Source: Pyxidicoccus trucidator
GTDB lineage: Bacteria > Myxococcota > Myxococcia > Myxococcales > Myxococcaceae
Direction of reading: 5' to 3'
Assembly: GCF_010894435.1 (NCBI RefSeq)
Contig: NZ_JAAIXZ010000001.1
Coordinates: forward strand, 774,322-838,321
DNA: 64,000 bases
The number at the start of each line of letters is the position of its first letter. Position 1 is the stretch's first letter. Positions 1 through 10,100 of the stretch are shown here, piece after piece. The notes below the pieces were generated by a model. That model saw only the letters and a list, made by a program, of their open reading frames with translations. It was not told where the DNA came from and did not search any database. Made by a program: the position numbers and the translations under genes.

Positions 1-1
1 C

Positions 2-223
2 CGGGAGCGCATGCGCGAGCGCTTCACCGCGGAGTCCCTCACGCGCACCACCTTCAAGAGCCACGTGGTGTGTGAGAACAAGGACCTCCTCTTCGAGGAG
101 GCGCCGCCCGCGTACAAGGCCATTGACCGGGTGGTGACGGACCTGGTGGAGGCGGGCCTCGTCCGGGTGGTGGCCACGCTGGCGCCCGTGCTGACGTACA
201 AGACGCGCGCCCGGGGGGAGTGA
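2..223 (+). CDS. rtcB: RtcB-family RNA ligase, C-terminal fragment
   Basis: The 5' end lies outside the window, and the frame is open from base 2. The roughly 73 visible residues match the end of RtcB, the GTP/Mn-dependent ligase that joins 2',3'-cyclic-phosphate or 3'-phosphate RNA ends to 5'-OH ends. They carry the family's late block EEAPPAYKAIDRVV, followed by the terminal strand with a VVATLAPVLTYK-like ending. The catalytic His and the metal ligands lie upstream and cannot be checked. The next gene, gpmI, begins 78 bp downstream and is functionally unrelated. Confidence 0.8.
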   Translation, partial: RERMRERFTAESLTRTTFKSHVVCENKDLLFEEAPPAYKAIDRVVTDLVEAGLVRVVATLAPVLTYKTRARGE

Positions 224-289
224 CGGCCACCCGGCAGCCAGGAAGAGGGGCTGGCGCTTTTTGTCCTCTCCGCCCGCCGCCCGCGTGGT

Positions 290-295
290 TAGGGT
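290..295 (+). promoter_or_regulatory. TAnnnT hexamer abutting the gpmI start (leaderless-type -10)
   Basis: TAGGGT ends 6 nt before the gpmI ATG and no Shine-Dalgarno sequence lies between them. No -35 is visible at 16-18 bp. The geometry would place transcription initiation at or next to the start codon. This is inferred from spacing only. Confidence 0.3.
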
Positions 296-301
296 TCGGC
301 C

Positions 302-1843
302 ATGACTCCCGCGCACAAGGTCCTGCTCTGCATCCTGGACGGCTGGGGCATCCGCCAGGAGCGTGATGCGAATGCCATCCTCCTGGCTGGCACGCCCCAC
401 CTCGACAAGCTGGCGAGCCCCTACCCCTTCACCGAGCTGCAGACGGCCGGCCTGGCCGTGGGCCTGCCCGAGGGGCAGATGGGCAACTCGGAGGTGGGCC
501 ACACCAACATCGGCGCTGGCCGAGTCGTCTACCAGGACCTGGTGCGCATCAACCGCGCCGCTGAGTCCGGCGAGCTGGGCCAGAACCCCGTGCTCCGCGC
601 GGCCATGGACGGCGTGAAGGCGGACGGCAAGGCGCTGCACCTGCTCGGGCTGGTGTCTCCCGGCGGCGTGCACTCGTCCATGGAGCACCTGTACGCGCTG
701 CTGCGCGCCGCGCGTGAGCGGGGTGTCCCCCACGTCTATGTGCACGCCTTCCTGGACGGTCGCGACACGCCGCCGCAGAGCGCGCTGGGCTACGTGGAGG
801 AGCTGGAGCGCTTCCTCCACGAGACGCATGCCGGCCGCATCGCCACGGTGAGCGGGCGCTACTACGCCATGGACCGCGACAAGCGGTGGGACCGGGTGCA
901 GCTCGCCTACGAGGCGCTGGTGTACGGCAGGGGCCCCAAGGCACCGGACGCGCTGAGCGCCATCCGCGCGTCCTACGCGGAGAAGGTGACGGACGAGTTC
1001 GTGAAGCCCACGGTGCTGGCCAGCGGCGACGGCACGCCGGTGGGCCGCATCCAGGACGGCGACACGGTGCTCTTCTTCAACTTCCGCGCGGACCGGGCCC
1101 GGGAGCTGACGAAGGCGCTCGCGTACCCGGACTTCAAGGAGTTCGACCGGGGTGGACTGCGGCTGGGCCGCTACGTCTGCATGACCCAGTACGATGAGAC
1201 TTTCGACTTGCCGGTGGCCTTCGCGCCGGACCAGCCGCAGGACATCTTCCCGGAATTGCTGTCCCAGAGGGGCCTGCGCCAGCTGCGCACGGCGGAGACG
1301 GAGAAGTACGCGCACGTGACGTTCTTCTTCAACGGCGGCCGCGAGGTGGTGTACCCGGGCGAGGACCGGTACATGGTGCCCAGCCCGCGCGACGTGAAGA
1401 CGTACGACTTGAAGCCGGAGATGGCCGCGCGCGAGGTGACGGCGGAGCTGGTGCGGCGTCTCGACTCGGGGACGTACGACTTCGCGCTGGTGAACTTCGC
1501 CAACCCGGACATGGTGGGCCACAGCGGCCGGCTGGACGCGGCGATGCAGGCGGTGCGGGTGGTGGACGAGTGCCTCGGCGTGCTCGGCAAGGCGTGCGAG
1601 CGCAATGGCTGGGTGCTGGCCATCTCCGCGGACCACGGCAACTGCGAGCAGATGGTGGACCCGGTGACGGGCGAGCCGCACACCGCGCACACCCTCAACC
1701 CCGTCCCCTTCCACCTCATCCACCCGGCCTTCCGGGGACAGAAGCTGCGGCCGGGCATCCTCGCGGACATCGCCCCCACGCTGTGCAAGGTGATGGGGCT
1801 GCCGCAGTCGAAGGAGATGAACCGGATGGGGCTGCTGCCGTGA
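302..1843 (+). CDS. gpmI: 2,3-bisphosphoglycerate-independent phosphoglycerate mutase
   Basis: Interconverts 3- and 2-phosphoglycerate in cytosolic glycolysis and gluconeogenesis through a Mn-dependent phosphoserine intermediate. At 513 residues it is the normal iPGM length. The N-terminus has the metal motif LDGWG (Asp13). The phosphorylated serine lies in GNSEVGH (Ser63), followed by NIGAGRVVYQD. The C-terminal metal-binding blocks NPDMVGHSG and SADHGNCEQM are present, with AHT in the last segment. The ATG has no Shine-Dalgarno sequence but a TAGGGT hexamer just upstream. The ComF-type gene follows after 18 bp, so the two are probably co-transcribed. Confidence 0.97.
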   Translation: MTPAHKVLLCILDGWGIRQERDANAILLAGTPHLDKLASPYPFTELQTAGLAVGLPEGQMGNSEVGHTNIGAGRVVYQDLVRINRAAESGELGQNPVLRAAMDGVKADGKALHLLGLVSPGGVHSSMEHLYALLRAARERGVPHVYVHAFLDGRDTPPQSALGYVEELERFLHETHAGRIATVSGRYYAMDRDKRWDRVQLAYEALVYGRGPKAPDALSAIRASYAEKVTDEFVKPTVLASGDGTPVGRIQDGDTVLFFNFRADRARELTKALAYPDFKEFDRGGLRLGRYVCMTQYDETFDLPVAFAPDQPQDIFPELLSQRGLRQLRTAETEKYAHVTFFFNGGREVVYPGEDRYMVPSPRDVKTYDLKPEMAAREVTAELVRRLDSGTYDFALVNFANPDMVGHSGRLDAAMQAVRVVDECLGVLGKACERNGWVLAISADHGNCEQMVDPVTGEPHTAHTLNPVPFHLIHPAFRGQKLRPGILADIAPTLCKVMGLPQSKEMNRMGLLP

Positions 1844-1861
1844 GCAGCACGGGGCGGTGAC

Positions 1862-2563
1862 GTGCTGAAGGCGCTGCTCGACTTGCTCTACCCGCCTTCG
1901 TGCATCGCCTGCGCGAAGGTGCTGCCGGGCCCCGGCGCCTTCTTCTGCGAGGCGTGCGACACCGCGCTGGAGCGGCTGCCTCCGGCGTGCTGCCGCACCT
2001 GCGCGGAGCCCGGGACGTTCCCCGGCGGAGCCTGTCATCGGTGCCGCGCGGCACCGCCGCCGTTCTCCCGTGCCTGGGCCCCCTTCTCCCACGAGGGGCC
2101 CATGGCGCGCGCCATCCACCGCTTCAAGTACGAGGACCACCCGGAGCTGGCCGCGCCGCTGGGCGAGCTGCTCGCGGACGAGGCCCGCGACTTCCTGGGC
2201 CGGGCGCCCTCCTTCGTGGTGGCGCTGCCGCTGCACACCCGCCGCTACCACGCGCGCAAGTATGACCAGGCCCAGCTCCTCGCCGGCACGCTGGCCAAGG
2301 CCACGGGGCGCGAGTCGCCAACAGGCTGGCTCACTCGCACCCGCGAGACGCAGCGGCAGGTGGGGCTGAGCGAGTCGGAGCGCGTGAGCAACGTGGCCAG
2401 CGCCTTCACCGCCGCGCCACTCGTGAAGGGCCGCGAGGTGCTGCTGGTGGATGACGTCTTCACCACGGGCTCCACCGCTCGCGCCGCCGCCACCGCGTTA
2501 CGTGAAGCCGGCGCCGTGCGGGTGGAGGTGCTGACCGTGGCGCGGGCCTTCAGCCTCACCTGA
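1862..2563 (+). CDS. ComF-family phosphoribosyltransferase-like protein
   Basis: A 233-residue protein with the ComF/GntX architecture. The N-terminal zinc-binding region has paired cysteines (CIAC, CEAC, CCRTC, CHRC, residues about 14-60). A type I phosphoribosyltransferase fold follows, ending in the PRPP-binding loop VLLVDDVFTTGST and a downstream Ala-rich helix. The family is tied to DNA uptake and DNA metabolism in competent bacteria, but its reaction is not firmly established, so a competence role here is only inferred. The start is GTG, 18 bp after gpmI; no better upstream start is available. Confidence 0.88.
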   Translation: MLKALLDLLYPPSCIACAKVLPGPGAFFCEACDTALERLPPACCRTCAEPGTFPGGACHRCRAAPPPFSRAWAPFSHEGPMARAIHRFKYEDHPELAAPLGELLADEARDFLGRAPSFVVALPLHTRRYHARKYDQAQLLAGTLAKATGRESPTGWLTRTRETQRQVGLSESERVSNVASAFTAAPLVKGREVLLVDDVFTTGSTARAAATALREAGAVRVEVLTVARAFSLT

Positions 2564-2765
2564 ACAGGGCCGCCAGCCTCCTTCGCGTGCGGAGCCCCTC
2601 CATGGAAGCTCGCACGCTCCCAGGCGCGGCAGGGCTGACCGGGCCAGCCGGCCTTCCCTCCTGAAGCATGCACGGCCGGTGAGTCTCACGGCATGGAAGC
2701 GCTCGCCGCTGTCCACCGCCTGGTCACCTTCGCACCTTGCCCTCCTGCCTCATGACGAAGCGGGA

Positions 2766-2771
2766 TAGCCT
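2766..2771 (+). promoter_or_regulatory. TAnnnT hexamer 6 nt before the M1 peptidase start
   Basis: TAGCCT is followed by 6 nt and then the ATG at 2778, with no Shine-Dalgarno sequence in between. This is the same arrangement as at gpmI. The 214 bp between the ComF gene and this start contain no other convincing signal. Confidence 0.3.
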
Positions 2772-2777
2772 CGCCGC

Positions 2778-5498
2778 ATGCGCTGGCCCCTGCCCCTCCT
2801 CTTCGCACTCCTCGCCCTCCGCTGCGCCCACGCGCCCGAATCGCAGCCTCCCGCACCCCAGCCCGTGGCAGCGGCGCCGGCATATCCGGAGCCCCAGCCC
2901 CCCGCGCTGCGGCTGCCCGACACGGTCCGCCCCGTCCTCTACCACCTGGACCTGAAGCTCCTCCCCGCCGAGCCCACGTTCACCGGCTCCGTCACCATCG
3001 ACGTGGAGGTGAGCGAGCCCGTGCGCCAGGTATGGCTGCATGGCCAGAACCTGGAGATAACGCAGGCCCGCGTCGAGACTGGCGAGCGCACACTGGAGGC
3101 CCGCGCCGTCACCGCGAGCGAGGGGCGCCTGGGCCTGCTGCTGCCCGAGCCGCTCCCCGCGGGCAAGGCCCGCATCCACCTGAGCTTCACCGGCAAGGTG
3201 GACCGTGAGCGCAGCCGGGGTCTCTACGGCGTGGAGGAGCGCGGCGAGCCGTACCTCTACACCTTCTTCGAGCCCGTGGACGCGCGCCGCGCCTTCCCCT
3301 GCTTCGACGAGCCGGGCTTCAAGGTGCCGTGGCGCCTGCGCTTCACGGTGAAGTCCGGGCACGTGGCGCTGGCCAACCACGCCATCGTCTCGCGCGAGCC
3401 GCTGCCGGAGGGACTGGAGCGCGTCACCTTCGCGGAGAGCCGTCCCATGCCGAGCTACCTCGTGGCCTTCATGGTGGGCCCCTTCGACGTGGTGGACGCG
3501 GGCACAGTGGGGCGCAAGGCCGTGCCGCTGCGCTTCATCGTCCCGCGCGGCCGGGGCCCGGAGACGGCGTACGCGGCCAGCGTCACCCCGCGCATCGTCA
3601 CGCAATTGGAGGACTTCTTCGACCAGCCGTACCCGTACGAGAAGCTCGACGTGGCGGTGGTGCCCCGCTACTGGGGCACCATGGAGCACCCGGGCCTGGT
3701 GGCGCTCGGGCAGCCGCTCACGCTCATCCCTCCCGGCGAGGAGACGCTCGCGCGCCGCAAGTGGTACGTCACCATCGCCAACCACGAGCTGGGCCACTAC
3801 TGGTTCGGCAACATCGTCACGTGCAGGTGGTGGGACGACATCTGGCTCAACGAGTCCCTCACCTCGTGGCTGGACAGGAAGACGGTGGAGACCTTCGACC
3901 CGAGCTGGGGCTTCGCGCGGGAGGCGAGCATGGGCGCGGTGTCCTTCGCGCTCGACTCGGATGCGCTCGCGGCCGCGCTGCCCGTGCGCAAGCCGGCGGA
4001 CACGCATGACGACGTGCTCGGCGCCTTCGACAACGGCACCACCTATGCCAAGGGCTCGGCGGTCATCGGCATGTTCGAGGCGTGGCTCGGCCCGGAGCGC
4101 ATGCGAGACTTGCTGCGCGGCTACGTCCGCGAGCACGCCTGGAAGCCGGTGACGTCCGAGGACTTCGCCACCACGCTCTCCAAGGCCGCCGGCCCGGACG
4201 TGGCCAAATCCTTCCGGAGCTTCCTCGACCAGCCCGGCGCCCCGCGCATCTCCGCCGAGCTCCAGTGCAAGCCCGGCACGCCGACGCGCCTGAAGCTGTC
4301 CCAGGAGCGCTTCCTGCCGGCCGGCTCCACCGCCAGCGCCGCCCAGACGTGGTCGGTGCCGGTGTGCGTGCGCGCTGGGACTGGCGGCGGCTCCCACCGG
4401 GTCTGCACGCTGCTCACCGAGGCGACGGGCGAGCTGTCGCTGCCCATGCGGGACTGCCCGAAGTGGCTCCTGCTCAACGCGGGTGGCACCGGTTACTACC
4501 GCGCGGGCTACTCGCGCGAGCAGCTCGCGCGGGTGCTGGCCGCGCCCCCGTCGCAGCTGACGGTGGAGGAGCGACTGGCGCTGCTGGCGGACGTGGAGGC
4601 CGCGGTGCGCCGGGGCGACCTGCCGCTCGGCGAGGCGCTGCGGCTCGTCCCCACCACCGCGAGCGACAAGGAGCGCACCATCGTCCAGCGCGGCGCGCGG
4701 CTGCTGCAGCTCGTGAACGAGGACGGTCTGTCCGCGGCGGAGCGCGCCCGCTTCCGGACGTGGGTGGGCGAAGTCTACGGCCCCCGGGCACGCGCGCTGG
4801 GCTGGGAGCCCAGGCCGGGCGACAGCGACGAGGTGAAGCAGGAACGCTCGCGCCTGCTGGAGCTGGCGACGGCGCGCGGTGAGGACCCCGTCCTCGTCCG
4901 CGAGGCGGGCCGGCTCGCGCGGGCGTGGCTGGGCGACCGGAAGGCCGTCCACCCGGAGGCGGTGCCCCTGGTGCTGGCGGTGGCGGCGCGCAACGGGGAC
5001 CGGGCGCTCTTCGACACGCTGCTCAAGGAGGCGCGTGGGACGCAGGACCGGAACGAGCGCAGCCGGATGCTCACCGCGCTCGCCGTGTTCCGTGAGCCCG
5101 CGCTGGTGCGCGAGGCGCTGGCCCTCGTGTCGGGCACGGAGTTCGACCCGCGCGACACCCGGCCCCTCCTCACGGGCGCCTTCATGATGCCCGAGACGCG
5201 CGAGCTGGCGTGGGCCTTCTACCGCGAGCACTTCGACACGCTCGCGGGGCGGCTGCGCTCGGACGAGCTGGGCTGGCTCGTCGGGCTCGTGGGCAACCTC
5301 TGCGACGAGCAACGCGCCGCGGAGGTGGAGGCCTTCCTCGGGCCGCGCGTCTCGCGCCTGGAGAACGCACCGCGCGCGCTCGTCCGGGCCCGGGAGTCCA
5401 TCCGCCTGTGCGCCGAGTCCGACCGGCTCCACCGGCAGGGCGTGCAGACCTTCCTGCGCGCTCCCCCCACGGTGCCCGGCCCCCGTCCGACGCGCTGA
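2778..5498 (+). CDS. M1-family zinc metallopeptidase, exported
   Basis: A 906-residue gluzincin. The zinc site is complete: HELGH at 336-340, and the third ligand Glu359 in WLNES lies 18 residues later. A short hydrophobic signal sequence (residues 1-17) ends at a Cys preceded by Arg, a poor lipobox, so export is likely but lipidation is doubtful. The family exopeptidase motif GAMEN is GTMEH here (300-304), so the residue that usually anchors the substrate amino-terminus differs. The C-terminal half (about 500-880) is the alpha-helical repeat domain of ERAP/aminopeptidase-N-like enzymes. Expected role: trimming peptides or N-termini outside the cytoplasm, useful to a bacterium feeding on macromolecules. 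Confidence 0.92.
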   Translation: MRWPLPLLFALLALRCAHAPESQPPAPQPVAAAPAYPEPQPPALRLPDTVRPVLYHLDLKLLPAEPTFTGSVTIDVEVSEPVRQVWLHGQNLEITQARVETGERTLEARAVTASEGRLGLLLPEPLPAGKARIHLSFTGKVDRERSRGLYGVEERGEPYLYTFFEPVDARRAFPCFDEPGFKVPWRLRFTVKSGHVALANHAIVSREPLPEGLERVTFAESRPMPSYLVAFMVGPFDVVDAGTVGRKAVPLRFIVPRGRGPETAYAASVTPRIVTQLEDFFDQPYPYEKLDVAVVPRYWGTMEHPGLVALGQPLTLIPPGEETLARRKWYVTIANHELGHYWFGNIVTCRWWDDIWLNESLTSWLDRKTVETFDPSWGFAREASMGAVSFALDSDALAAALPVRKPADTHDDVLGAFDNGTTYAKGSAVIGMFEAWLGPERMRDLLRGYVREHAWKPVTSEDFATTLSKAAGPDVAKSFRSFLDQPGAPRISAELQCKPGTPTRLKLSQERFLPAGSTASAAQTWSVPVCVRAGTGGGSHRVCTLLTEATGELSLPMRDCPKWLLLNAGGTGYYRAGYSREQLARVLAAPPSQLTVEERLALLADVEAAVRRGDLPLGEALRLVPTTASDKERTIVQRGARLLQLVNEDGLSAAERARFRTWVGEVYGPRARALGWEPRPGDSDEVKQERSRLLELATARGEDPVLVREAGRLARAWLGDRKAVHPEAVPLVLAVAARNGDRALFDTLLKEARGTQDRNERSRMLTALAVFREPALVREALALVSGTEFDPRDTRPLLTGAFMMPETRELAWAFYREHFDTLAGRLRSDELGWLVGLVGNLCDEQRAAEVEAFLGPRVSRLENAPRALVRARESIRLCAESDRLHRQGVQTFLRAPPTVPGPRPTR

Positions 5499-5549
5499 GG
5501 CAGAGGAGAATGAATCGCCCCGCCGGGCCCGTCGCGTTACACAGCCCCC

Positions 5550-6308
5550 ATGTTCGACGCCGCACGCTACCTGGAGCGCCTCGGGGTGGACGCGGGCTTG
5601 CCGCTCGCCGAGCTCCACCGCGTCCACCTCCAGTCCATTGCCTTCGAGAACCTCGACATCCACCTGAAGCGGCCCATCCTCCTCGACGAGGATGCCTTCT
5701 TCGACAAGGTCATCGTCCAGCGGCGCGGTGGGTTCTGCTACGAGCTCAACGGGCTCTTCGCCCGCCTGCTGCGGACGCTCGGGCACGACGTGACGCTGCT
5801 CTCGGCGCGCGTGGCCACGCAGCCCGACGGTGGCGCCTATGGCCCCGAGTTCGACCACCTGGCGCTCCTGCTGGAGGACGCCTCGGGCCGCTGGCTGGTC
5901 GACGTCGGCTTCGGCGACTGCTTCCTGGAGCCGCTGCGATTCGACGAGCGTGGTGTCCAGGTGCAGGACGGGCGCGGCTACCGGCTCGCCGAGGAGGGTG
6001 AGTCACTCGTCCTCTGGCGCGAGGCTGCAACGGAGGGCTGGGAGGCCCAGTACGTCGTCTCCCCCATCCCTCGCCAGCTCGCGGACTTCGCCAGCATGTG
6101 TCACCACCAGCAGACGTCTCCGGACTCCATCTTCACGCAGCGCCGCCTGTGCACCCGGGCCACCCCCGACGGACGCATCACCCTCAAGGAGGGAATGCTC
6201 GTCGTCACCACGGGCGGTGTCCGCCACGAGCAGTCGCTCCCGGACGAGGCCGCCTGGAGGGACGCGCTCGCTCGGCACTTCGACATCACCCTCCCCAAAG
6301 GCGGGTGA
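5550..6308 (+). CDS. Arylamine N-acetyltransferase (NAT)
   Basis: Transfers acetyl from acetyl-CoA to arylamines or hydrazines, or acts on related acyl chemistry, through a cysteine thioester. At 252 residues it is slightly shorter than the usual 270-280. The catalytic triad is clear: Cys63 in RRGGFCYELNGLF, His103 in FDHLALL and Asp118 in LVDVGFGD. The N-terminal helices (YLERLGV, LHRVHLQSIAFENLDI) are typical. It lies 51 bp after the M1 peptidase gene with no strong Shine-Dalgarno sequence. The physiological substrate cannot be told from the sequence; some NATs act in secondary metabolism. Confidence 0.94.
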   Translation: MFDAARYLERLGVDAGLPLAELHRVHLQSIAFENLDIHLKRPILLDEDAFFDKVIVQRRGGFCYELNGLFARLLRTLGHDVTLLSARVATQPDGGAYGPEFDHLALLLEDASGRWLVDVGFGDCFLEPLRFDERGVQVQDGRGYRLAEEGESLVLWREAATEGWEAQYVVSPIPRQLADFASMCHHQQTSPDSIFTQRRLCTRATPDGRITLKEGMLVVTTGGVRHEQSLPDEAAWRDALARHFDITLPKGG

Positions 6309-6376
6309 CGGACGTGCGACACGTGGCGCAGCGACACCCACCTCCGACCCAGGCTGCCATGCAACCGGAGGCCCTC

Positions 6377-6405
6377 TTGTCATCTACCCGTCAAAGCGGT
6401 ACGCC
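6377..6405 (+). promoter_or_regulatory. Candidate sigma-70-type promoter for the CheW-like gene
   Basis: TTGTCA (6377-6382) and TACGCC (6400-6405) are separated by exactly 17 bp in a locally AT-richer intergenic stretch. Transcription would begin near 6412, about 43 nt before the ATG. The -10 is weak at its last two positions. Confidence 0.4.
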
Positions 6406-6416
6406 TTTGATTGCAA

Positions 6417-6426
6417 CTTCCGGAAG
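6417..6426. promoter_or_regulatory. Perfect 10-bp palindrome at the expected start of transcription
   Basis: CTTCCGGAAG is a perfect palindrome immediately downstream of the proposed -10. It is flanked by TTGC on the left and GCAA on the right, offset by 2 nt, giving a longer imperfect dyad. It could be an operator, but palindromes of this size also arise by chance in GC-rich DNA. Confidence 0.25.
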
Positions 6427-6454
6427 CAACGGAGCGCACTCCAGAACCGACATC

Positions 6455-6970
6455 ATGATGAACGCCGGCACACCCGGGAACGCCGAGCCGTACCTCCACT
6501 TCGTGGTGGGCGGCGAGCACTACGCCGCGCCCGCCGCGCATGTGGCGGGTGTGGTACCCGAGGCTCAGCTGGAGCCGCTCCTGGGCGCACCGCCCCACGT
6601 TCGCGGGGTCCTCGTCCAGGAAGGCCAGGCCGTCCCGGTGGTGGACCTGTCCCACCTGCTGGGTCAGGCGTTGCGCACGGTTCGGACGCGGCCCACGGTG
6701 GTGGTGGCGCAGGTGCACTGCTGCGGGGAGCCGCTGCGGCTGGGCCTCGCGGTGGACGGCGTGGGCGCTCCGCTGCAGCTGTCCGCACGCGACGTGGTGC
6801 CGGCGCCCTCCTTCGGCGCCGCCATGCCGGTGGACTTCCTGGTGGGCATGGGCCGGCACGGCGAGGGGCTGGTGCTGCTGATGGACGTGGCGCGCGTCCT
6901 CTCCGAGCCCCAGCTCCACAAGGCCCTGATGCTGGTCTCCCCGGCCGGGCCAAAGGCCCACGGGAACTGA
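6455..6970 (+). CDS. CheW-like domain protein
   Basis: A single CheW-like domain of 171 residues. The five-stranded pattern is visible: YLHFVVGGEHYAAPAAHVAGV, the conserved VRGVLVQEGQAVPVVDL turn, LRLGLAVDGV, and a closing VLLMDVARVL. CheW proteins link chemoreceptors to CheA-type kinases. No receptor, CheA or CheY gene lies nearby, so it may serve a cluster elsewhere or a non-chemotaxis pathway. The start is the first of two adjacent ATGs (6455, 6458); in-frame extensions upstream run into the NAT gene and are rejected. Confidence 0.85.
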   Translation: MMNAGTPGNAEPYLHFVVGGEHYAAPAAHVAGVVPEAQLEPLLGAPPHVRGVLVQEGQAVPVVDLSHLLGQALRTVRTRPTVVVAQVHCCGEPLRLGLAVDGVGAPLQLSARDVVPAPSFGAAMPVDFLVGMGRHGEGLVLLMDVARVLSEPQLHKALMLVSPAGPKAHGN

Positions 6971-7145
6971 CGCACCCGCACCTACCTCGTCACCTGTCGC
7001 ACCCTTGGTGACGTTTTCGGTTGCCTGCCCGCCACCCGGGGCCGCATGCAGGGGAAGGCCCTGAAAGGGTCACCTGTTCATCGCCGTCGGCGCCCCCGTT
7101 TCCAGGCCGGGCGCCCCCTACCGTAGACGTCAACGAGGAGAACGG

Positions 7146-10100
7146 ATGTCCCGCTTCACATGGCTGGCCGCGGTTTTCGTGCTCACCTGCCCGCTCTGGG
7201 CGCAGGCGAGGCCGGCAGCGGACGAGACAGCGCGAGGCTACGCGGCCGAGGCCCTGAAGCAGGCCTCCTCCCCCCGGGGCGCCGCCACCCTGCTGCGGAT
7301 GCACTCCCTGATAGACGACCTGGAGGACCTGGCACCCCTCCTCAATACCTACTCCCTCATCGCCTCGCGGCGCTCGTCGGACCCGAGCACCCGCGCCACC
7401 GCGCAACTGCTGCTGCTCGACACCGAGCGCTCCCGGGGCCGGCTGGTGCGGGCCAACGAGGTGAAGCAGTGGCTGGGCTTCGTCGGCGACTACTACGTCG
7501 TCGGTGGCTTCGAGAACGAGGGCAAGGCCGGCTGTGACACGGACTTCGGCCCCGAGGCCGCCAACCTGGACCTGACCGCCACGTACCCTGGCGCCAAGGG
7601 CCGCGAGGCGACCTGGCGCAAGCTGACCGCGAACACCGCGGACGGGTACGTGGACCTTGCCACGGCGGTGCGGCCCAACCGTGAGACGGTGGCCTATGCC
7701 GTCACCTGGCTGGAGGCGCCCAACGAGACGCGCGTGTCCATGGGCGTGGGCACCTCCGGCGCGTTCCGCCTGTGGGTGAACGGGCAGCTGGCCGCGAAGG
7801 AGGACCGCTACAACCTCCCCCGGCCGGACCAGTCCCGCGTGTCCGTGAAGCTGCGCAAGGGCCTCAACCGCGTCCTCGTGAAGGTGTGCCAGGAGTCCGG
7901 CCCGCTGGGCTTCTACCTGCGCCACGAGTCCCCCGCCGTGCGCGCGTCGCTGCCGGCGAAGGCGCCGGCCCTGGAGCGCGGCGCCGCCCCCGCCCCGCAG
8001 CCGCTGCCCACCCTCACCTCCGCGCTGCGCGCCCTGGTGGAGAAGGACCCCGCGGACGCCGAGCTGCGCGGCGACTATGCCCGCGTGCTGGGCTTCTTCC
8101 GCGCCTATGACGAGCGCGAGCACACCGCCACCGTGGAGGCCGCGCGCGCGGCCGAGGCCGACCCGAAGAACGCGCGCCTGCAGCTGCTCGCCGCCGGCCA
8201 GCAGCGCGACGACCTGAACGAGCGCCGCCGCTTCCTGGAAGCGGCCCTGAAGGCGGACCCCGACTTCGCCGAGGCGCGCGTGGCGCTGGCGGACCACGAG
8301 CTGGACCGCGGCCACCCGGAGCGCGTGCCCGCGTTGGTGTCCCCCGTGCTGGAGAAGGACCCGGACTCCGTGAGCGCCCGGCTGATGCTGGCGCGTGCCT
8401 ACGAGGCGCTGGACGAGCGCCCGCGCGCCAATGCCATGGTGGAGGAGACCTTCCGCCGCCAGCCGCGCGTGCCCCGCGCGGCGCGCGCCGCGGCCCAGGC
8501 GTCCCGGCAGATGGGCCGCAACCGCGAGGCCATGGACCGGATGCGCGTGGTGCTGGCGCTGCGCTTCGACGACGTGACGACGCGCCGAGGCCTGGCCTCG
8601 CTGCTGGCGGACGCCGGCCAGGTGGAGGCCGCCCAGCGCGAGTACTCGCAGCTGGTGGCCCTCAACCCCTTCGACAACGGCGCGCGCGTGCGGCTGGCGG
8701 AGCTGAAGGCCAACAACGGCGCGGTGGACCAGGCCGTGGCCCTCTTCGGTGAGGCCCGCGCGCTGTCTCCGGACGAGCCCGAGGTGTACGAGCGCGAGGG
8801 CCGCGCCCTGCTGGCCGCCGGCCGCCGTGAGCCGGCGCTGGCCGCCTTCGAGAAGTCCCTGGCCCTGCGCCCGCAGAACCCGGGCCTGAAGGAAGCCCTG
8901 CGCACCCTCAAGGGTGAGACGTCCGGCGCGGGCATGCAGTACCTGGTGGACTCGAAGGGGCTGGACAAGGAGGCGGAGGCCTACGTCCACGAGGACGCCC
9001 TCTACCTGGTGGACAGCACCTACGTGCGCGTCCAGAAGAGCGGCCTGTCCAGCCGCCTGCACCAGCAGGTGGTGAAGGTGCTGAACGCGCGCGGCGTGGA
9101 GTCCTTCCGGATGATGCCCATCACCTACTCGCCGGACCGCCAGGAGGTCCGCATCCTGAAGGCCCGCGTGGTGAAGGCGGACGGCTCCGTGGTGGAGAGC
9201 TACGGAGAGAACGACCGCAACATCAACGAGCCGTGGACGGGCATGTACTACGACGCCCGCGCCAAGGTGCTGACCTTCCCCTCGCTGGCCGCTGGCGACA
9301 CGCTGGAGCTGACGTACCGGCTGGACGACACCGCGCAGGAGAACCTCCTCTCCGACTACTGGGGTGACGTGGAGAGCGTGCAGGGCGTCTACCCGAAGGT
9401 GCGCTTCCAGTACCTCGTGGACATGCCGAAGGAGCGCCCCCTCTACTGGAACAAGAGCAAGCTCACCGGCGTGCAGGGCGCGCAGGAGCAGCTGGACGGA
9501 GGGCGCGTGCTCTACCGCTGGAACGCGAAGCACGTGTCCAAGGTGGTGCCGGAGCCGGGCATGCCGGGCTGGGCCGAGGTGGCGCAGAACCTCCACGTCT
9601 CCACGTACCAGACGTGGGACCAGGTGGGCCGCTACTGGTGGGGCCTCGTCCGCGACCAGCTCCAGCCCAACGCCGAGCTGCGGCAGACGGTGGACACGGT
9701 GCTGCAGGGCGTGGACCGCAAGGACGAGCTGGCGGTGGTGCGCGCCATCTACAACTTCGTGGTGACGAACACGCGCTACGTCGCGCTGGAGTTCGGCATC
9801 CACGGCTACAAGCCCTACCGGGTGGACCGCGTGCTGGCGCGCCGCTTCGGTGACTGCAAGGACAAGGCGAGCCTCATCCACTCCATGCTGCGGGTGGCGG
9901 GCGTGGACAGTAAGCTGGTGCTGCTGCGCATGCGCAACCTGGGCGCCATCGGCGAGGAGCCGGCGAGCCTGGCGGCCTTCAACCACGCGATTGCGTACGT
10001 GCCCAAGTACGACCTGTACCTGGATGGCACGGCGGAGTTCCACGGCGCCAAGGAGCTGCCCAGCGCGGACCGGGTGGCCAACGTGCTGGTGGTGGAGCCG

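Noticed and set aside
2724-5858. A 1044-codon open frame on the minus strand opposite the M1 peptidase and NAT genes
   Set aside because: Composition is dominated by Arg, Ala, Gly and His, as expected from antisense reading of high-GC codons. No motif, signal or Shine-Dalgarno sequence; the plus-strand genes have full catalytic motifs.
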